Below are positions 1 through 11,335 of a stretch of 64,000 nucleotides of DNA, piece after piece. This stretch comes from Siphonodentalium dalli (lineage: Eukaryota; Mollusca; Scaphopoda; Gadilida; Siphonodentaliidae): assembly GCA_032622095.1 (NCBI GenBank), contig CP136063.1:65175897-65239896 (forward strand), read 5' to 3'. The notes beneath the pieces are model-generated. The model searched no databases, was not told where the DNA came from, and was given only the letters and a program-made list of their open reading frames with translations. A program made the translations under genes and the position numbers. Each line of letters begins with the position of its first letter. Position 1 is the first letter of the stretch.

Positions 1-2784
1 TAGTACCACTTTGGACAGCATAATTATAGTCCTCACGCCAAGGAGATGCCTGTCTATATACACAAATATTTTCATAAAACAATATTCCCCTATATCAATA
101 GACAATACTAGATCCTGTCATGAATCTCTACACTAGCTATGTCCGTATACAGATTACTAGAGATCACATTACACAAATTGCTTTTTATGTTCTGACAGCG
201 AACTTTATAACACGAACAAACAAGTAGGGAATATATTTCTCTTAATTGTTAATACTTGTTCATCAGTAATCTACTTCACAGAAGGGGTGGTAAAGCTCGA
301 GATTGTATGCTTGTTTGTGACTTGTGAGCTGATACACTCATGTGCCTAATCATTGTGACGGCCAATAATATAATAGTGGGGATTTGAGGCTGAAATTAAT
401 AATAGTGATAGCAATTTAACTCTATATACTGTATGTATCAATCACAAAGTAACTTAAATCATGCACTTTTAAGTTTGGACTTTCGCGTAATCACGTACAT
501 TGAAATACATTATTAACTTATTAAGGAACAGGTATTTTATAATTTATTACCTGTACTGTTTTATTTTCATTGTTACAAACTTCCCTTTCGCAACAGCAAA
601 AAGTTCCCATGGTTTGTACTCAGCTGGTGGAATATATAATCTTGACGGGCATATGTACTAGCTAGAATAGAGATTCATGGCATGATCTAAGAAAATGCTA
701 CCAGATTAACAAATTATATGACCATCTGGGATTGCCTCATGAGTCATGTAGAAGGTCATTACAGTTCCACCAGCTTAGCATCGGACTTGTTATGTATAGC
801 ATAACCGATTATTCCAATGTCTCAAGTCGACAATAGAACGTACACAAGGCTACATCTAATAATGTTTCCACAAATAGCCATTGTAGTTGCTAGCCCTGCT
901 GACCGAGCTCCCGCTTAAATGTAGTCAATCCGATCATACGCTCCTAAATTACTAATTCTTTGGCTTCGCAGGGCTTCGAGGGTAACAAATATTTGATTCT
1001 AGTCAAGGAACCCACCCATCAAAGCTCAGAGTGATCAAATATCGATTTTTGTTATTACTCGAGATATGTAATAATATATGACCCAGAAACACGTGATCAA
1101 ACGGAAGATCTCGTACAAAATTGCGGATGAAGATGGATAACTCTAAACTCAAGTGGTAATACGGCAAAATGTGTTGATACTTAAGTCTCAAGTGATAATA
1201 CGGCCTTATTTTGATGATAAATAACAAGTTTTGGGAAATTTTATACCAATTGACAGTGGTTAGCATTAATTATTTCGTCGTAATAAATCTATTCTGATAA
1301 CTAAAGCGTATTTTGAAGAAATGTTGTTGTTGTATCTTGTTGGTATGGGACCGTCTGATCGGATTGAGTACCTTTAATGCTTAAAGTTTAAACTGAGAAC
1401 ACAGTGTTAGAATCATGATATATTTAGTAGGTGAGAATGGTAAAACAAATCACCGTTAATGGCATTATTAACAGTTAATCACGTTTAACTTGATCTATCA
1501 ATCACATGAAACATAATTCATACCGTAGATGGTGGAAAGTTGGAAACTGTTCAAACATATCCGCTTCCTACACTCAGTCACTCTGCTGTCTATCCAGTTT
1601 GCCGAGAGCGAATGGGAGATGTTCTTCTTTTTCTTCACTGACCAATTTTATGGACTCACTTAATCCACAGCGCACTAGGCTTCACATGTTTGTCACTTTT
1701 GTGTGTAGTCTGTAGATGGCCAGAATTGTATTCTGATCCGAGTCACAGTGATTGAGACTGAGCCTGAAGTCGGTGATAACTAAATCACTAAATGAGTAAA
1801 TCCGTGAGTCAGCCTTTAAATGTCCATTTTCTGATTTCCTTGACCTGACATGCAGTGACAGCTATTAAACATGTGAAGTAAAAGGCACAATTTGCCACTT
1901 GCAACCCAACCACTCCAGGTGAAAAAAGACTACGTCATTTACAACGTTGACCTAAATGAAACGGTACGGAATCTGACGAGGTTTGCCGAATGATATGCAC
2001 CTAGGTCAACTAAATCCACATTAATCATTTCATTTTGAATAAGGTTGATTTTGTTTTTCAAATTTAATAGTGTTGTTGTGGGGAGGCTGATCGAAGAAGA
2101 AAAATAAGTTCGTTTTGTTAATTGGTCAATTCATTTTACAATGGCGGCCGCCACTGGGGCCCATAGGTCCGAATCGCCCGGATGTAAAAACAATTTTTTC
2201 AGGTTGATGGAGTGTAGAAATTAGTGACGTCACAACTATACTTGCGTCGCTTACGAACCGTAAAACAACCTTTGGGTTGTGAATATGTATTCAATGGCTG
2301 GGATTCCGTTGAATACATGTGACTCACGTCAATGGGTGTGGAATAAATTATATGGTTGTGAAATTGTTAATTCTGGATTGCACTGTGTAGGAATTATTAC
2401 ATCGAAAGTTGTTATATTGATGTTTTGTTGCGATTCAGTAATGTATTTTTTTCTATCTCATTGGGAACTAATAACTGTAACAACTGCAACCCGTTTATTG
2501 AGCAGTCAAGGTGACATTCCGATTATGTCCATTCATCTCAAATTACCTGGTCACGAAGAACGTGATCAATGTTGTCCATTCCTCTCATATTACCTGGTCT
2601 CGAATGACGTGATTAATGTTGTCCATTCCTCTCAAATTACCTGGTCTCGAATGACGTGATAATAATGATAATTCTATACGATGACAAAAAACGCGAATTT
2701 CATGTTTGTGGCTGTTCGATTTCGATTGTCTCGGTTCTATTCCAATGTATAATCGATTCTTATCTGCACCATATTTCGTACATG
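1..2784. other. Intergenic, no gene recognised
   Basis: This AT-rich stretch precedes the first duplicated unit. The short open frames here have no recognisable domain, no codon pattern and no counterpart in the other units. The only clear structure is a short tandem repeat near its right end, annotated separately. Homology with units 2 and 3 starts abruptly at 2785. Confidence 0.7.
2526..2660. repeat. 47-bp tandem repeat, three copies
   Basis: The unit beginning TGTCCATTC recurs at 2526, 2573 and 2620, an exact 47-bp spacing. The last two copies are nearly identical and the first is more diverged. A 126-codon open frame (2279-2659) runs into the repeat and is probably not a gene. Confidence 0.85.
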
Positions 2785-3350
2785 TTAGTAAGTTCAACTG
2801 CCTTGTGTTACATTTAACTGCACACGAATGAACCTAATAGTCGGGATGCTCTCACGGTTTTAATTATTTAACGTATGTGGTACGAAACTTTTGATGTGCC
2901 AGAATTGTCAGGAAGACAAGGCTGACGCAAACGCTTAATTTCCGAAATAACAACAAGCGACCAGGGCCCCTCCTACATATCACTTTTAAATAAACCTTAG
3001 AGTACCAGCATGAACTTTGCTGTAATTGAACACGGATACTACACTGATCATACAACAGCCTAAGAATTTAAATGATTTTGCAGCCTTTTCATATAAGTAG
3101 GGGTATTTTGAGCTATGCTAGATCTCCAGTAATTTCTTTCTATTTTCAGGCGCACATCTGTACAGTCAGAGGTCATTTTCAATCAAGTCAGGCTGACCTA
3201 GATAAGCGAACTCCGCACACACTAAACAAAGGGAGGAAACTCTGTGTGGTATTTCATTGGAGAATAGACGATACAATCCGATACTACTCGAACGTGAAGG
3301 AGTTTGTGCAACACATGCATGCACGTTATGCTATTCTGAAATAGCATACG

Positions 3351-4610
3351 ATGTCCACCCACACCGTTATCAGACACCATCAATGTGATGTCTGTCTTCA
3401 GAGATTCGCTAGTTCTGGTAATCTGAAAAGACACATGGTCACCGCTCACACAAAAGCGCAGCGTTATCAGTGTGATGTATGTCTTAAGAAATTCAGCGTA
3501 TCTGGTAGTCTGAAAAAACATATGAGGACCCACACAGGCGAGCAACCATATCAGTGTAATGTGTGTCTTAAGAAATTTGCGGAGTTGTCCAATATGAAAT
3601 CACACATGCGGATCCACACAGGGGAGAAACCTTTTGCATGTGATGTTTGTGGAAAGACCTTCGGTGATCCGAGTGGCAGGAATACTCATAGAAGAATACA
3701 CGATAGTGACAGACAACGGTGCCATAATTGCACGGAGTGTGACCAATCATTCATGCATGCACATAATCTGACCAGACACATCAAGACCGTGCACTCCAGT
3801 ATTAGGCCATACGAGTGTGAAGAATGTGACAAGTCCTTCAAAAACATTGGTCATCTGACTCGACACAAAAGGACCCATACGGGAAACTTCCCACTTAAAT
3901 GTGATATTTGCAGAAAGGGATTCAGTGACCGTTGTGAATTGATGGTACACGTGATGATACACACAGGAGAGACACCGCTTAAATGTGATATTTGTGAGAA
4001 AGGGTTCAGATCACAGAACGTTCTCAAGCATCACATGGGGACCCATTCAGGGATTCGACCTTATCAGTGCACAGAGTGTGACAAGTCTTTTTCTCAGTCC
4101 AGCGGACTGTTGGTACACAAGAGGATCCATAAAGGAGATCGCCCATTTAAATGTGATATTTGTGATAAAGGATTCACCCAAAATGGTACGCTAATGTCAC
4201 ACATGAGAATCCATACAGGAGAGACGCCGTTCGTATGTGATATTTGTTGCAAAGGCTACGCTCAGCAAAGTCAGCTGACTGGACACTTACGAACACATAG
4301 TGGAGTCAAACCATATAAATGTCAGCAATGTAGTAAATCATGTGCAACCTCCGGCGCCCTGACTGACCACGCCCGGAGGTTCCACACGGGCGAGAGACCT
4401 TATAAATGCTCTGAATGTGACAAGAGGTTCGTTTCTTCGAATGAGCTAACTGGCCACACGAGGAGAAACCACACCGGGGAGAAACCTTATAACTGCACCG
4501 TGTGTGACAAGAGATTTGTTTGTTCGGGTGAGCTAACTGACCACACCCGGAGAGTTCACACGGGCGAGAGACCACACCGGAGAGAAAGCTTACAGCTGTG
4601 CTGTGTATGA
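3351..4610 (+). CDS. C2H2 zinc-finger protein, 14 fingers (ZNF-A, unit 1)
   Basis: Predicted nuclear DNA-binding protein of 419 residues, made almost wholly of 14 tandem C2H2 fingers (C-x2-C-x12-H-x3/4-H). Most linkers are TGE(K/R)P-like; the linker into finger 5 is aberrant (DSDRQRCHN). Finger 4 has Arg where the core Leu is expected, and finger 12 has Cys in place of the core Phe (CSKSCATS). No KRAB, BTB, ZAD or SCAN domain is visible. The ATG lies a few bases after an in-frame stop. A plausible splice acceptor (pyrimidine tract plus TTTTCAG) ends at 3149, so the 5' region probably holds an intron and UTR. The last canonical finger is followed by a frameshift giving the C-terminal tail RESLQLCCV. 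A nonclassical C-terminus is shared by the paralogs in units 2 and 3. Target sequence is unknown. Confidence 0.85.
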   Translation: MSTHTVIRHHQCDVCLQRFASSGNLKRHMVTAHTKAQRYQCDVCLKKFSVSGSLKKHMRTHTGEQPYQCNVCLKKFAELSNMKSHMRIHTGEKPFACDVCGKTFGDPSGRNTHRRIHDSDRQRCHNCTECDQSFMHAHNLTRHIKTVHSSIRPYECEECDKSFKNIGHLTRHKRTHTGNFPLKCDICRKGFSDRCELMVHVMIHTGETPLKCDICEKGFRSQNVLKHHMGTHSGIRPYQCTECDKSFSQSSGLLVHKRIHKGDRPFKCDICDKGFTQNGTLMSHMRIHTGETPFVCDICCKGYAQQSQLTGHLRTHSGVKPYKCQQCSKSCATSGALTDHARRFHTGERPYKCSECDKRFVSSNELTGHTRRNHTGEKPYNCTVCDKRFVCSGELTDHTRRVHTGERPHRRESLQLCCV

Positions 4611-4671
4611 CAAGCGATTTTTATGTTTGTCGGCTTTAAAAGAACACACGAAAAGACACAATACTGCTTAG
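4573..4671 (+). pseudogene. Frameshifted 15th zinc finger downstream of ZNF-A
   Basis: In a different frame from the end of the 14-finger ORF, the sequence reads as a linker plus a finger with the second zinc Cys changed to Tyr (CAVYDKRF) and an HTKRH end, then TAG. It looks like the original last finger, cut out of frame by a small deletion at the linker. The same arrangement is present in both other units. Confidence 0.75.
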
Positions 4672-5660
4672 AATCTCCATTCGTGTTGGGCTCATCGTGG
4701 TATATAGAGGTTATGATAAATACAGCCAGCGTTTCTTCCGGTGTCTAACCATTACGGGAGAAACCGCACCGGAGAGAAAGAGAATCACATAACAGAGTAG
4801 CCTGATTTCACACAATATGCATGTAAATGTCAACAATTAGTTAATAATGCGCAACCTGTATGTTGTATTCTTTAATCATCAACGCTAAAAATTGATGCAC
4901 AACATGGAGATATACATATATCACACGAAACCCTATACAATAGCATTGATAAATCCATTAGATATTTTCTTATCTCTTCACTAGTGCATGAGTAATAGCT
5001 GAATGTCTGACCGCGGTAATCACGAATAAGTCCGTGCTTCCCGTCAATATGCCAGCGTGCCAATAAAGTTACTTCACGTTGATAATGCGGTTCAATACTA
5101 TTGCCCCATCGAAGTAAAATTCTTGTCTAACCCCGTTGCACTAACGAAAATAGACATGTAAAATTAGTGCCGATATTAATCCTAACTTGATAGACTTTCT
5201 AAATATATCTATTAAATTAATATTTTCCAAATATACGTTATTAATTCTTGTTAAATAGTTCATGTGCGATCTGACGCATGCATAATTTTTCTTGTAATTA
5301 GTGCTGACCCATTTTAGTTTATAACGAGCAGTTATTAAGGAGTGAAATATTAGTACACGTGGCATGTTCTCTCCCCGACACAGGGGGTGTGGGTTTCATT
5401 ATGCGGTCAAGGCGTAAAGCTGTTCCTTGGTGTCGTTCCTCGGTATGTCCACATTTTCCGAATGCACGGGGAAAGACATATCCAATTGAGTGTTTTAATT
5501 ATTGTCATTGTAAGGTGTATAAGAAGGGTATGTGAACAAACAAAAATACACAACCTCATTTTTGGGGGTTTTGCTTATAAACCATATATAGTTATATATA
5601 GTCAAATGTTAATAGAATGTATCTTTAAATTTTGAATAAATTATTTGAAAAATTATTTAA
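4672..5660. other. Unit spacer, no gene
   Basis: Non-coding DNA conserved with the corresponding spacers of units 2 and 3. An AATAAA at 5062 could serve as the polyadenylation signal of ZNF-A, but this is unproven. The point near 4905 is close to where units 2 and 3 each carry a different insertion. An open frame at 5387-5635 recurs in the other units but has no recognisable domain and changes in length between copies, so I do not call it a gene. Confidence 0.55.
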
Positions 5661-6053
5661 AGGTGGATTTTCTCTTTGTAAATATGTATTATATAGTTAC
5701 CGGTGTATCAAATATTAGATCTGAATCGAGGGCTACTGTCCGGAAATGCTTCTATCGATTAATAATAATTTTATTTCGAATAGTTTCTGTTCTAAATGTG
5801 TGTGGTTGTTTAGATAACGAACAATAGTGGTTACTTTAACAGTGACAAGAATGCCTAATGCTCTCTATCGCTATATGGTAACATCCGAATGGTTTGTTCT
5901 AAAATAGACAAATAAAGTGTCCCAATAAAATATTCGAAATAAAATCAATATTAATTGATAGAAGCCTTTACGGACAGGGGTATTCAGTTAATATTTTTTA
6001 TTTTATACCCACGCAACTATTTCAAATTTGTTATTTGAAGAGATAATCCATCT
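5661..6053. mobile_element. TTAA-flanked MITE (family M1), unit 1
   Basis: The ends are AGGTGGATTTTCTCTTT and the inverse of AGATGGATTATCTCTTC, each bordered by TTAA. There is no coding capacity. Family M1 also occurs at 22851, 37743, 48052, 52627 and 55262. This copy has an internal deletion compared with the 508-bp copy in unit 3. A second partial M1 end follows immediately (6058-6080). The TTAA target suggests mobilisation by a piggyBac- or Kolobok-type transposase. Confidence 0.75.
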
Positions 6054-6104
6054 TTAAAGATGGATTATCTCTTCAAATATTTTTTAGATTGTGTCATGGG
6101 TATG

Positions 6105-6275
6105 AAATAATACGTATGAGTTGGAAAGCCCGGAAACGATTCTGATTTTGTTTCGCTGTTAGTTGCTTGTTATAGAGGCGACTTGGAGATGGTGAATTTA
6201 ATATTAAATTTTGGTGGTGCTGACGAAGTACACCCATGAAGTACAACAAGAAATGTGACCTTATCCGACATAACT
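6105..6275 (+). pseudogene. FEM1-like ankyrin gene fragment, 5' part (unit 1)
   Basis: The translated sequence shows an ankyrin-type segment (SLLVACYRGDLEMVNL-like) and matches the start of the copies at about 38210 and 55833. FEM1 proteins are substrate receptors of CUL2 ubiquitin ligases with N-terminal ankyrin repeats. This copy has lost bases compared with its paralogs around 6228 and breaks off shortly after the GDLIRH-like segment. It resumes, with about 40 bp repeated, at 25899. Not a functional gene. Confidence 0.65.
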
Positions 6276-6713
6276 TGCCACATGCATGGTTATCACTGGA
6301 AAGTCGTACGTTGATTTTTAACAGGCTTTCCAGTGGGTGTATTTTCAAAATGCCAATAAGCCAAATTTCTTTGACAAGAGAAGACAGCAGATGGAAATTT
6401 TTCGATCTTGTTTGTAGTTTAATCATCATAATTTTTTCGTATTGTGTATTATCAATAAACGATTAAAATTCTGTTATTTTGCCCCGTATTTTATATTCAT
6501 TTGAAATAAGAATTGTTGGTAAATAATTACCTAAGTAGCAATTTCTTATTCGACAACTTGAGGAAAATTAAATTTTTTGCTTGAAAATAATATTTAGCAT
6601 TCTCAGAATAAAATAAATTCTAAAGAAAATTTTTGAAACATTTATTTAGCTTTTTCTTCGTGGGAATTACATTTTCAAGTATCAAAATTGACGTAAAATA
6701 ATTACGAGTAGAC
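6276..6713. other. Unclassified AT-rich DNA at the left edge of the large insert
   Basis: No gene is seen. A short inverted repeat (CACTGGAAAG ... CTTTCCAGTG, 6294-6335) lies just right of the FEM1 breakpoint. I found no long terminal repeat here matching the sequence right of the retroelement. Confidence 0.4.
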
Positions 6714-6983
6714 ATGAAAGTTTACATAAACACAGCCGGATTTACCCAGCCGCAAGCCATACCACATATTGGCCCAGCTATTGCCGCAGAAATAATTCAT
6801 CTGCGCCAGCAACTAGATGTTCTTTCCGAAATAGATCTTCGAGTACTCCCAAGGTTCCGGAGCTCTAGAGACCAGTTGGGGGTAATTACGTGCGCTCGCG
6901 CAACAGTATGGCGATCAGACAGATTCGTACCTTGGTGTCACTCTACTCCGTTTCACTACATGACGTCAGCAAAAACGATGTAA
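6714..6983 (+). CDS. Helix-hairpin-helix ORF, possible N-terminal Gag region of the gypsy element
   Basis: Residues about 7-35 read as a helix-hairpin-helix segment (IPHIGPAIAAEIIHLRQQ), a fold that usually binds DNA non-specifically. Similar HhH modules occur at the start of Gag-like ORFs of invertebrate Ty3/gypsy elements, by my recollection of the family. It lies on the same strand about 1.5 kb upstream of recognisable Gag sequence. The region after about residue 60 is not convincing. It may instead be a fragment of an unrelated mobile gene. Confidence 0.4.
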   Translation: MKVYINTAGFTQPQAIPHIGPAIAAEIIHLRQQLDVLSEIDLRVLPRFRSSRDQLGVITCARATVWRSDRFVPWCHSTPFHYMTSAKTM

Positions 6984-8300
6984 AACCTCGTGGCGTTCTG
7001 ACATTTTTACTGTGCCGCGTTTTTGCTATGTTTATTTTATGTGTTTTCGTTTATTTGTTTGTCGCCGATATCGCCATTTGTCGGGATTCCCTGTTTCTAT
7101 ATTTAAAACTGGCATGCTCGTAGTGAGCTTCGGTTTCGATTTTTTCTCCCAGGTCAAAATACGTCAGAGTTATGACAAAAATAGATCGACCTACATTTTC
7201 TCCATCAGAACTCTACATCAAATAGTCTATAGACTCCTTCGGGACCTACATAGACTCCTTCATTTGGGTATTTTTACTTATAATTGGGAAGTTTTATCAT
7301 TTTTGGTTCGTGCGAAGACCTCTTTTTATCGTGCGGGAAAAGAGAGACAATAAAAACGCGATTTCGTAATTCGACGCAATAGGCTGAATAGCCTAACCTT
7401 CAGCCGAGTTCCGGGTCAAATACGACGAATGACGTAACACAAAACAAAACGCATTTGTTGACACCGTTTGAAGACTTTATTATTACATAAAATGATCGTT
7501 ATTGATTAATTATTGATTAATTATTGATATTTATTGTTGCATATTGGCTGTTATTAATATTTACACAAATGGTATTAATTACTTCTTATAATTGCTCCTT
7601 TGGTCAACTTTGACTATCGGAAAATGAAAATCAAAATATGCCGCTGAAAAAAATGTAATCGATATTAAAGTCTCATCCTTTCGGCAACATGGAATTGGTT
7701 TTAATTACTTAAATGATTAATATAGTAATTTGCCTTTTATCTGTGATGAAATGAGAAATGGTAATTGTCTGTTTTTGCTAACATTAAATTAAATTAAATA
7801 AATTAAGTAAAATACAGTGAAATTATTTTTTTAATTATTTTTTATTACATTTTTGCGCACGTTGGCATCTCTCCGAGTGCATTCTAGTTGATTGTACTCA
7901 CCCCACGACATTTTGTTGACAACTGGTTACCCAAAAGGGGAGTTAACCATGGAGAGCCGGAGGATGATTCCGACGAGTTTGCGGAGGAGAAAACAGATGA
8001 TTGTCCTAGAACGCAAACACCTAGTCAAAAGACCCCCCCCCCCGAACCGTTGAATTTGGTAAAATGACCCCTCCCAAACCATTGATAGACGATCCGCGGT
8101 GTTGTCAACCCCCGAGAGAATGGTTTTATACGATTCTGGGGGTGAGCAGATGTCGGATAGCGTCAGGCGTAAATTGCCCCTACACCTCCATTGACGCGTC
8201 GTCCGGATGTTGGATCTGATGCGGAGAGGTACTTCGCCTGTCTCCACTCGGATGGGGGCGTCGGCGTTTAGAACTAGCGACATCTCAAATGTCAGGGGAG
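6984..8300. other. No gene recognised between HhH ORF and Gag
   Basis: Open frames here have no recognisable domain. Several short A/T-rich direct repeats of ATTGATTAATT occur near 7500. This may be untranslated or decayed retroelement sequence. Confidence 0.4.
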
Positions 8301-10166
8301 TATTAGCTATGGGGATCGGCTTCTGCCAAGCATGGCTCATGGGATGGGATTGCCTACTCAACCTGGAACACGAGCAACTTCGCTTGTTTCTGTGGCCCAG
8401 GGCGGGTTAGATTTTCATTCACCATGGGCACAAGCAGCTTCGGCTGTTTCAATGGCCCAAGCCATATGTCCACCTAACCCAATTATAGCTTAGCAGTCAG
8501 TTTTTGGTTTCAGTCAGGACTAACTGCACCTGCATCATATAACCTTTTTGGCCACACGCCAGTTACTGTGACTGTTGGTTCGACAGCCGTGGTTCAGCAT
8601 CTGTACCATCAAATACATTTGCAGCCACTAGTAGTTGCATGTCTATTGCACATCATCGGGTCACTCAAGAATGTGATGGGAGGGTGCCTCCAATTCAAAA
8701 TGTTCCTGTTTATACCCAGGCTGAGACTTCTGAAGTTCTGGTAACTATAGGCTGATCACAGCAGGTACATCCATATCATTTTCATCATCATCCGGTCAGG
8801 TACCACCACAACAGATAATACCAGCTCAGCCCGGTTATATACAACCGACTGCTGGTTTCTCGGAACAGATGATTGACCAACAGCATGGTAACCAACCGTT
8901 CGCCGCACCCCTCGCTTCGGGATATGCCCAACCCGGGTGTCAGGGATACGGTGCATCTCAAGCTGCTGCTGGACAATCTTTACCTATCCACAGCCGTTTT
9001 ATCAGCAGCCAAATTCAACGCCAACTTGGCCTTTCAACCCAGGGTGTCTGGGATATGGGACGGCACAAGCTGGTGTGGGTTCAGTTCACCAACATCGACC
9101 CTATCAGGGAATGCCAAAGTCAGGTTATCAGTCGGGTTATGTTAACGTTGGAAACCCAGGCGCCTATGCCCAGGCTCCACACGAGCCCACTGTATCTGGT
9201 TTTGGTAGTTTTCAACCTTCCCCGGGACAGCCAGGGATACAAAACCGTGGTTATAATCAACCTTCCCCGGGACAGCCAGAGATACAAAACCCTGGTTATA
9301 ATCAACCCCCGGGACAGCCAGGAATGCAAAACCCTGGTTATAATCAACCTCCACCGGGCAGCCAGGAATACAAAACCCTGGTTATAATCAACCTCCCCCG
9401 GCACAGCCAGGAGTTCAAATCCCTGTTTATTATCATCCCCGGAACAGCCATGGATACAGAACCATGTTTATACCCCCCCCCGGGACATCAAGGGATATAA
9501 AACCCGGGCTTTAATCAACCTCCCCCCGGGAAATCCATGGGTACAACACCAGGCTTTAATCCACCTCCCCCAGGGAATCCATGGGTACGACCCCAAGGTT
9601 TTAATAAACCACACCCAGGAAATCCGTGGATACAAAATCAAGGTTTTCAACAACAAATTCCGGGAAATCAGAGGATGGTAAACCACGGTGCAAATCCAAT
9701 CGGAGGTTACCCACCAAACCACCTCCATATAATCCAAAAGTCGCTCCTCATGGGAGGCATGGCGATTATAGGCTGCCTCATATGCCAAAAGGTTTATCGT
9801 ATGGTGGTAGTGACTCGTGGAAAGGCTTTAGGGCGAAAATTCCCTTCGAAACAAGTCCCTGGTCAGTTGCTGGAAGAGTGGGCAGAGGCGGTTCTCGCAT
9901 TGACCACACGTGCCTTTCGAGAATGTCCAGCCGATTTTACTTTCAAGCAAGCAGTCTTGTGTTTCTGTCAAAGGTGTTCTGACACCAGGGCGACCGAACT
10001 CGTTACCATGGAAACGTCTCAGTCCATGGAACAAGCCATCAACAGAATACGATGGCATCAACATAATTATGCCGCTATTCATGGCAGCAAAGTGTCTCAC
10101 CGAGACGTGCGCCATGTTTCGTCGGATACTGATGATGACTCCTCTCCTGTTAGGTATGTAAGATAG
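8301..10166 (+). pseudogene. Gypsy Gag remnant (Pro/Gly/Asn-rich region and capsid-like core)
   Basis: The first 1.2 kb encode, in shifting frames, a Gln/Pro/Gly-rich region. At 9210-9640 a repeating unit of the type PGQPxxQNPGYNQ is seen, switching frame at homopolymer C runs (for example near 9474). About 9840-10060 encodes a capsid-like helical core (EEWAEAVLALTTRAFREC, then QAVLCFCQRC). Gag would package element RNA in the cytoplasm. Frameshifts make this copy non-functional. Confidence 0.65.
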
Positions 10167-10173
10167 ACTGGTC

Positions 10174-10659
10174 ATGGTAGACCAAAGCAGCGATTATACA
10201 CCTTCAGGGGCAAGCGCGAGGGTTCCGGTTCGGAAACCAGTGGGTTCACCTGGCTCTCGTAGATTTTCGCCCAGCGCTCAAAGTTGGAAAACTTCGAGTG
10301 AAAATGCTAAGTCCCAGGCACGTATACTAGTCTTGGAAACGAATAAGGAAACTCTCCAAAAAACAATGAAGAAATTAACGAATGTTTTAGGAAAGATGGC
10401 GACCAATCAGGCTCAGTCTGGCACCCTTAGTAACTTTGAGACAAAAGAGCCAGATGTCAAAAATAGGTCAAGGTCACCCTCTCATAAGGCCAAGGTCATT
10501 TGTTATGCCTGTCAGGGGGTCGGTCACTTTCAAAGAGACTGCCCTTCGTGGAATCTGGGTAATCGCCCTAACCTGGATAACAAAGTAAAGTTCAACGAAG
10601 ATTTAAACGGGCATGGGGCGACTTCCGAGGTCGGAGCCCGATCCCAATCAGCCCAGTAA
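10174..10659 (+). pseudogene. Gag nucleocapsid segment with CCHC zinc knuckle
   Basis: The 161-codon frame has a basic, Ser-rich first half, a possible coiled segment (LETNKETLQKTMKKLTNVLG) and a single CCHC knuckle CYACQGVGHFQRDC (C-x2-C-x4-H-x4-C) around residues 110-123. Such knuckles bind element RNA in Gag. The frame stops where pol sequence begins, with protease and most of RT deleted. Confidence 0.75.
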
Positions 10660-10661
10660 AT

Positions 10662-11335
10662 GTGAGTTTTTTTCAAAAAAGTAACGAATTTCTGGGCAGA
10701 ATTGTGAGTGAGCAAGGTGTAAAAATGATGGAATCATCCGTAGAGGTTGTTCATAGCTGGCCCGTACCCCAGTGTACCATATATGTCAAAAGTTTCTGCG
10801 GGCTAGTTAATTATCATCGCGCTTTCATAAAAAATTATGCAGAGTTATCACGACCTCTATATGACGTAACGGGTGAGCATAACTTTAAGTGGGGTCTTGA
10901 GCAACAAGAGGCATTTGACAATCTCAAGCAGGCGTTAACATCTCCACCTGTTTTGGCTCTACCAAATTCAACAGATATGTATATCTTGGATGCCGATGCT
11001 AGTAATTTTGCAATCGGTGGGGAATTAATTCAAGTCCAAGATGGTCGGGAGAAAGTTATAGCCTATGGACGTTTTGTGCTGTCCCCACAACAAAGGCGTT
11101 ATTGTACTACTTGACTTCTCGCGATAGTACTGTTTACACGTCAACTTCGTCACTATCTGTTGGATCGGTAATTTGTATTAAGAACCGATCATAGTAGTCT
11201 CAGGTGGTTGATGAGTTTCAAAGAACATCAAGGGCAACTTTCAAGGTGGTTAGGGGAATTAAGCATGTACGATATGGTCATTTAGCATCGCAAGGGAACT
11301 TTGCAATTAAATGCCGATGCGCTGTCCAGGATTAC
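10662..11335 (+). pseudogene. Gypsy pol remnant: RT thumb and RNase H
   Basis: The 150-codon frame at 10662-11114 starts near the end of RT (EFLGRIVSEQGVKM), passes the connection (FCGLVNYHRAFIKNYAELSRPL), and enters RNase H with a DADASNFAIGG strand, where retroelement RNase H normally begins with a catalytic Asp. The rest of RNase H continues in other frames to about 11335, ending in an ADALSR motif. At least two frameshifts and a stop are present. The RT palm with its catalytic Asp pair is absent. Confidence 0.8.

Noticed and set aside
3222-4575. Minus-strand frames opposite ZNF-A, repeated in units 2 and 3
   Set aside because: Complement of Cys/His-rich finger codons; no independent domain, and frames break between fingers.
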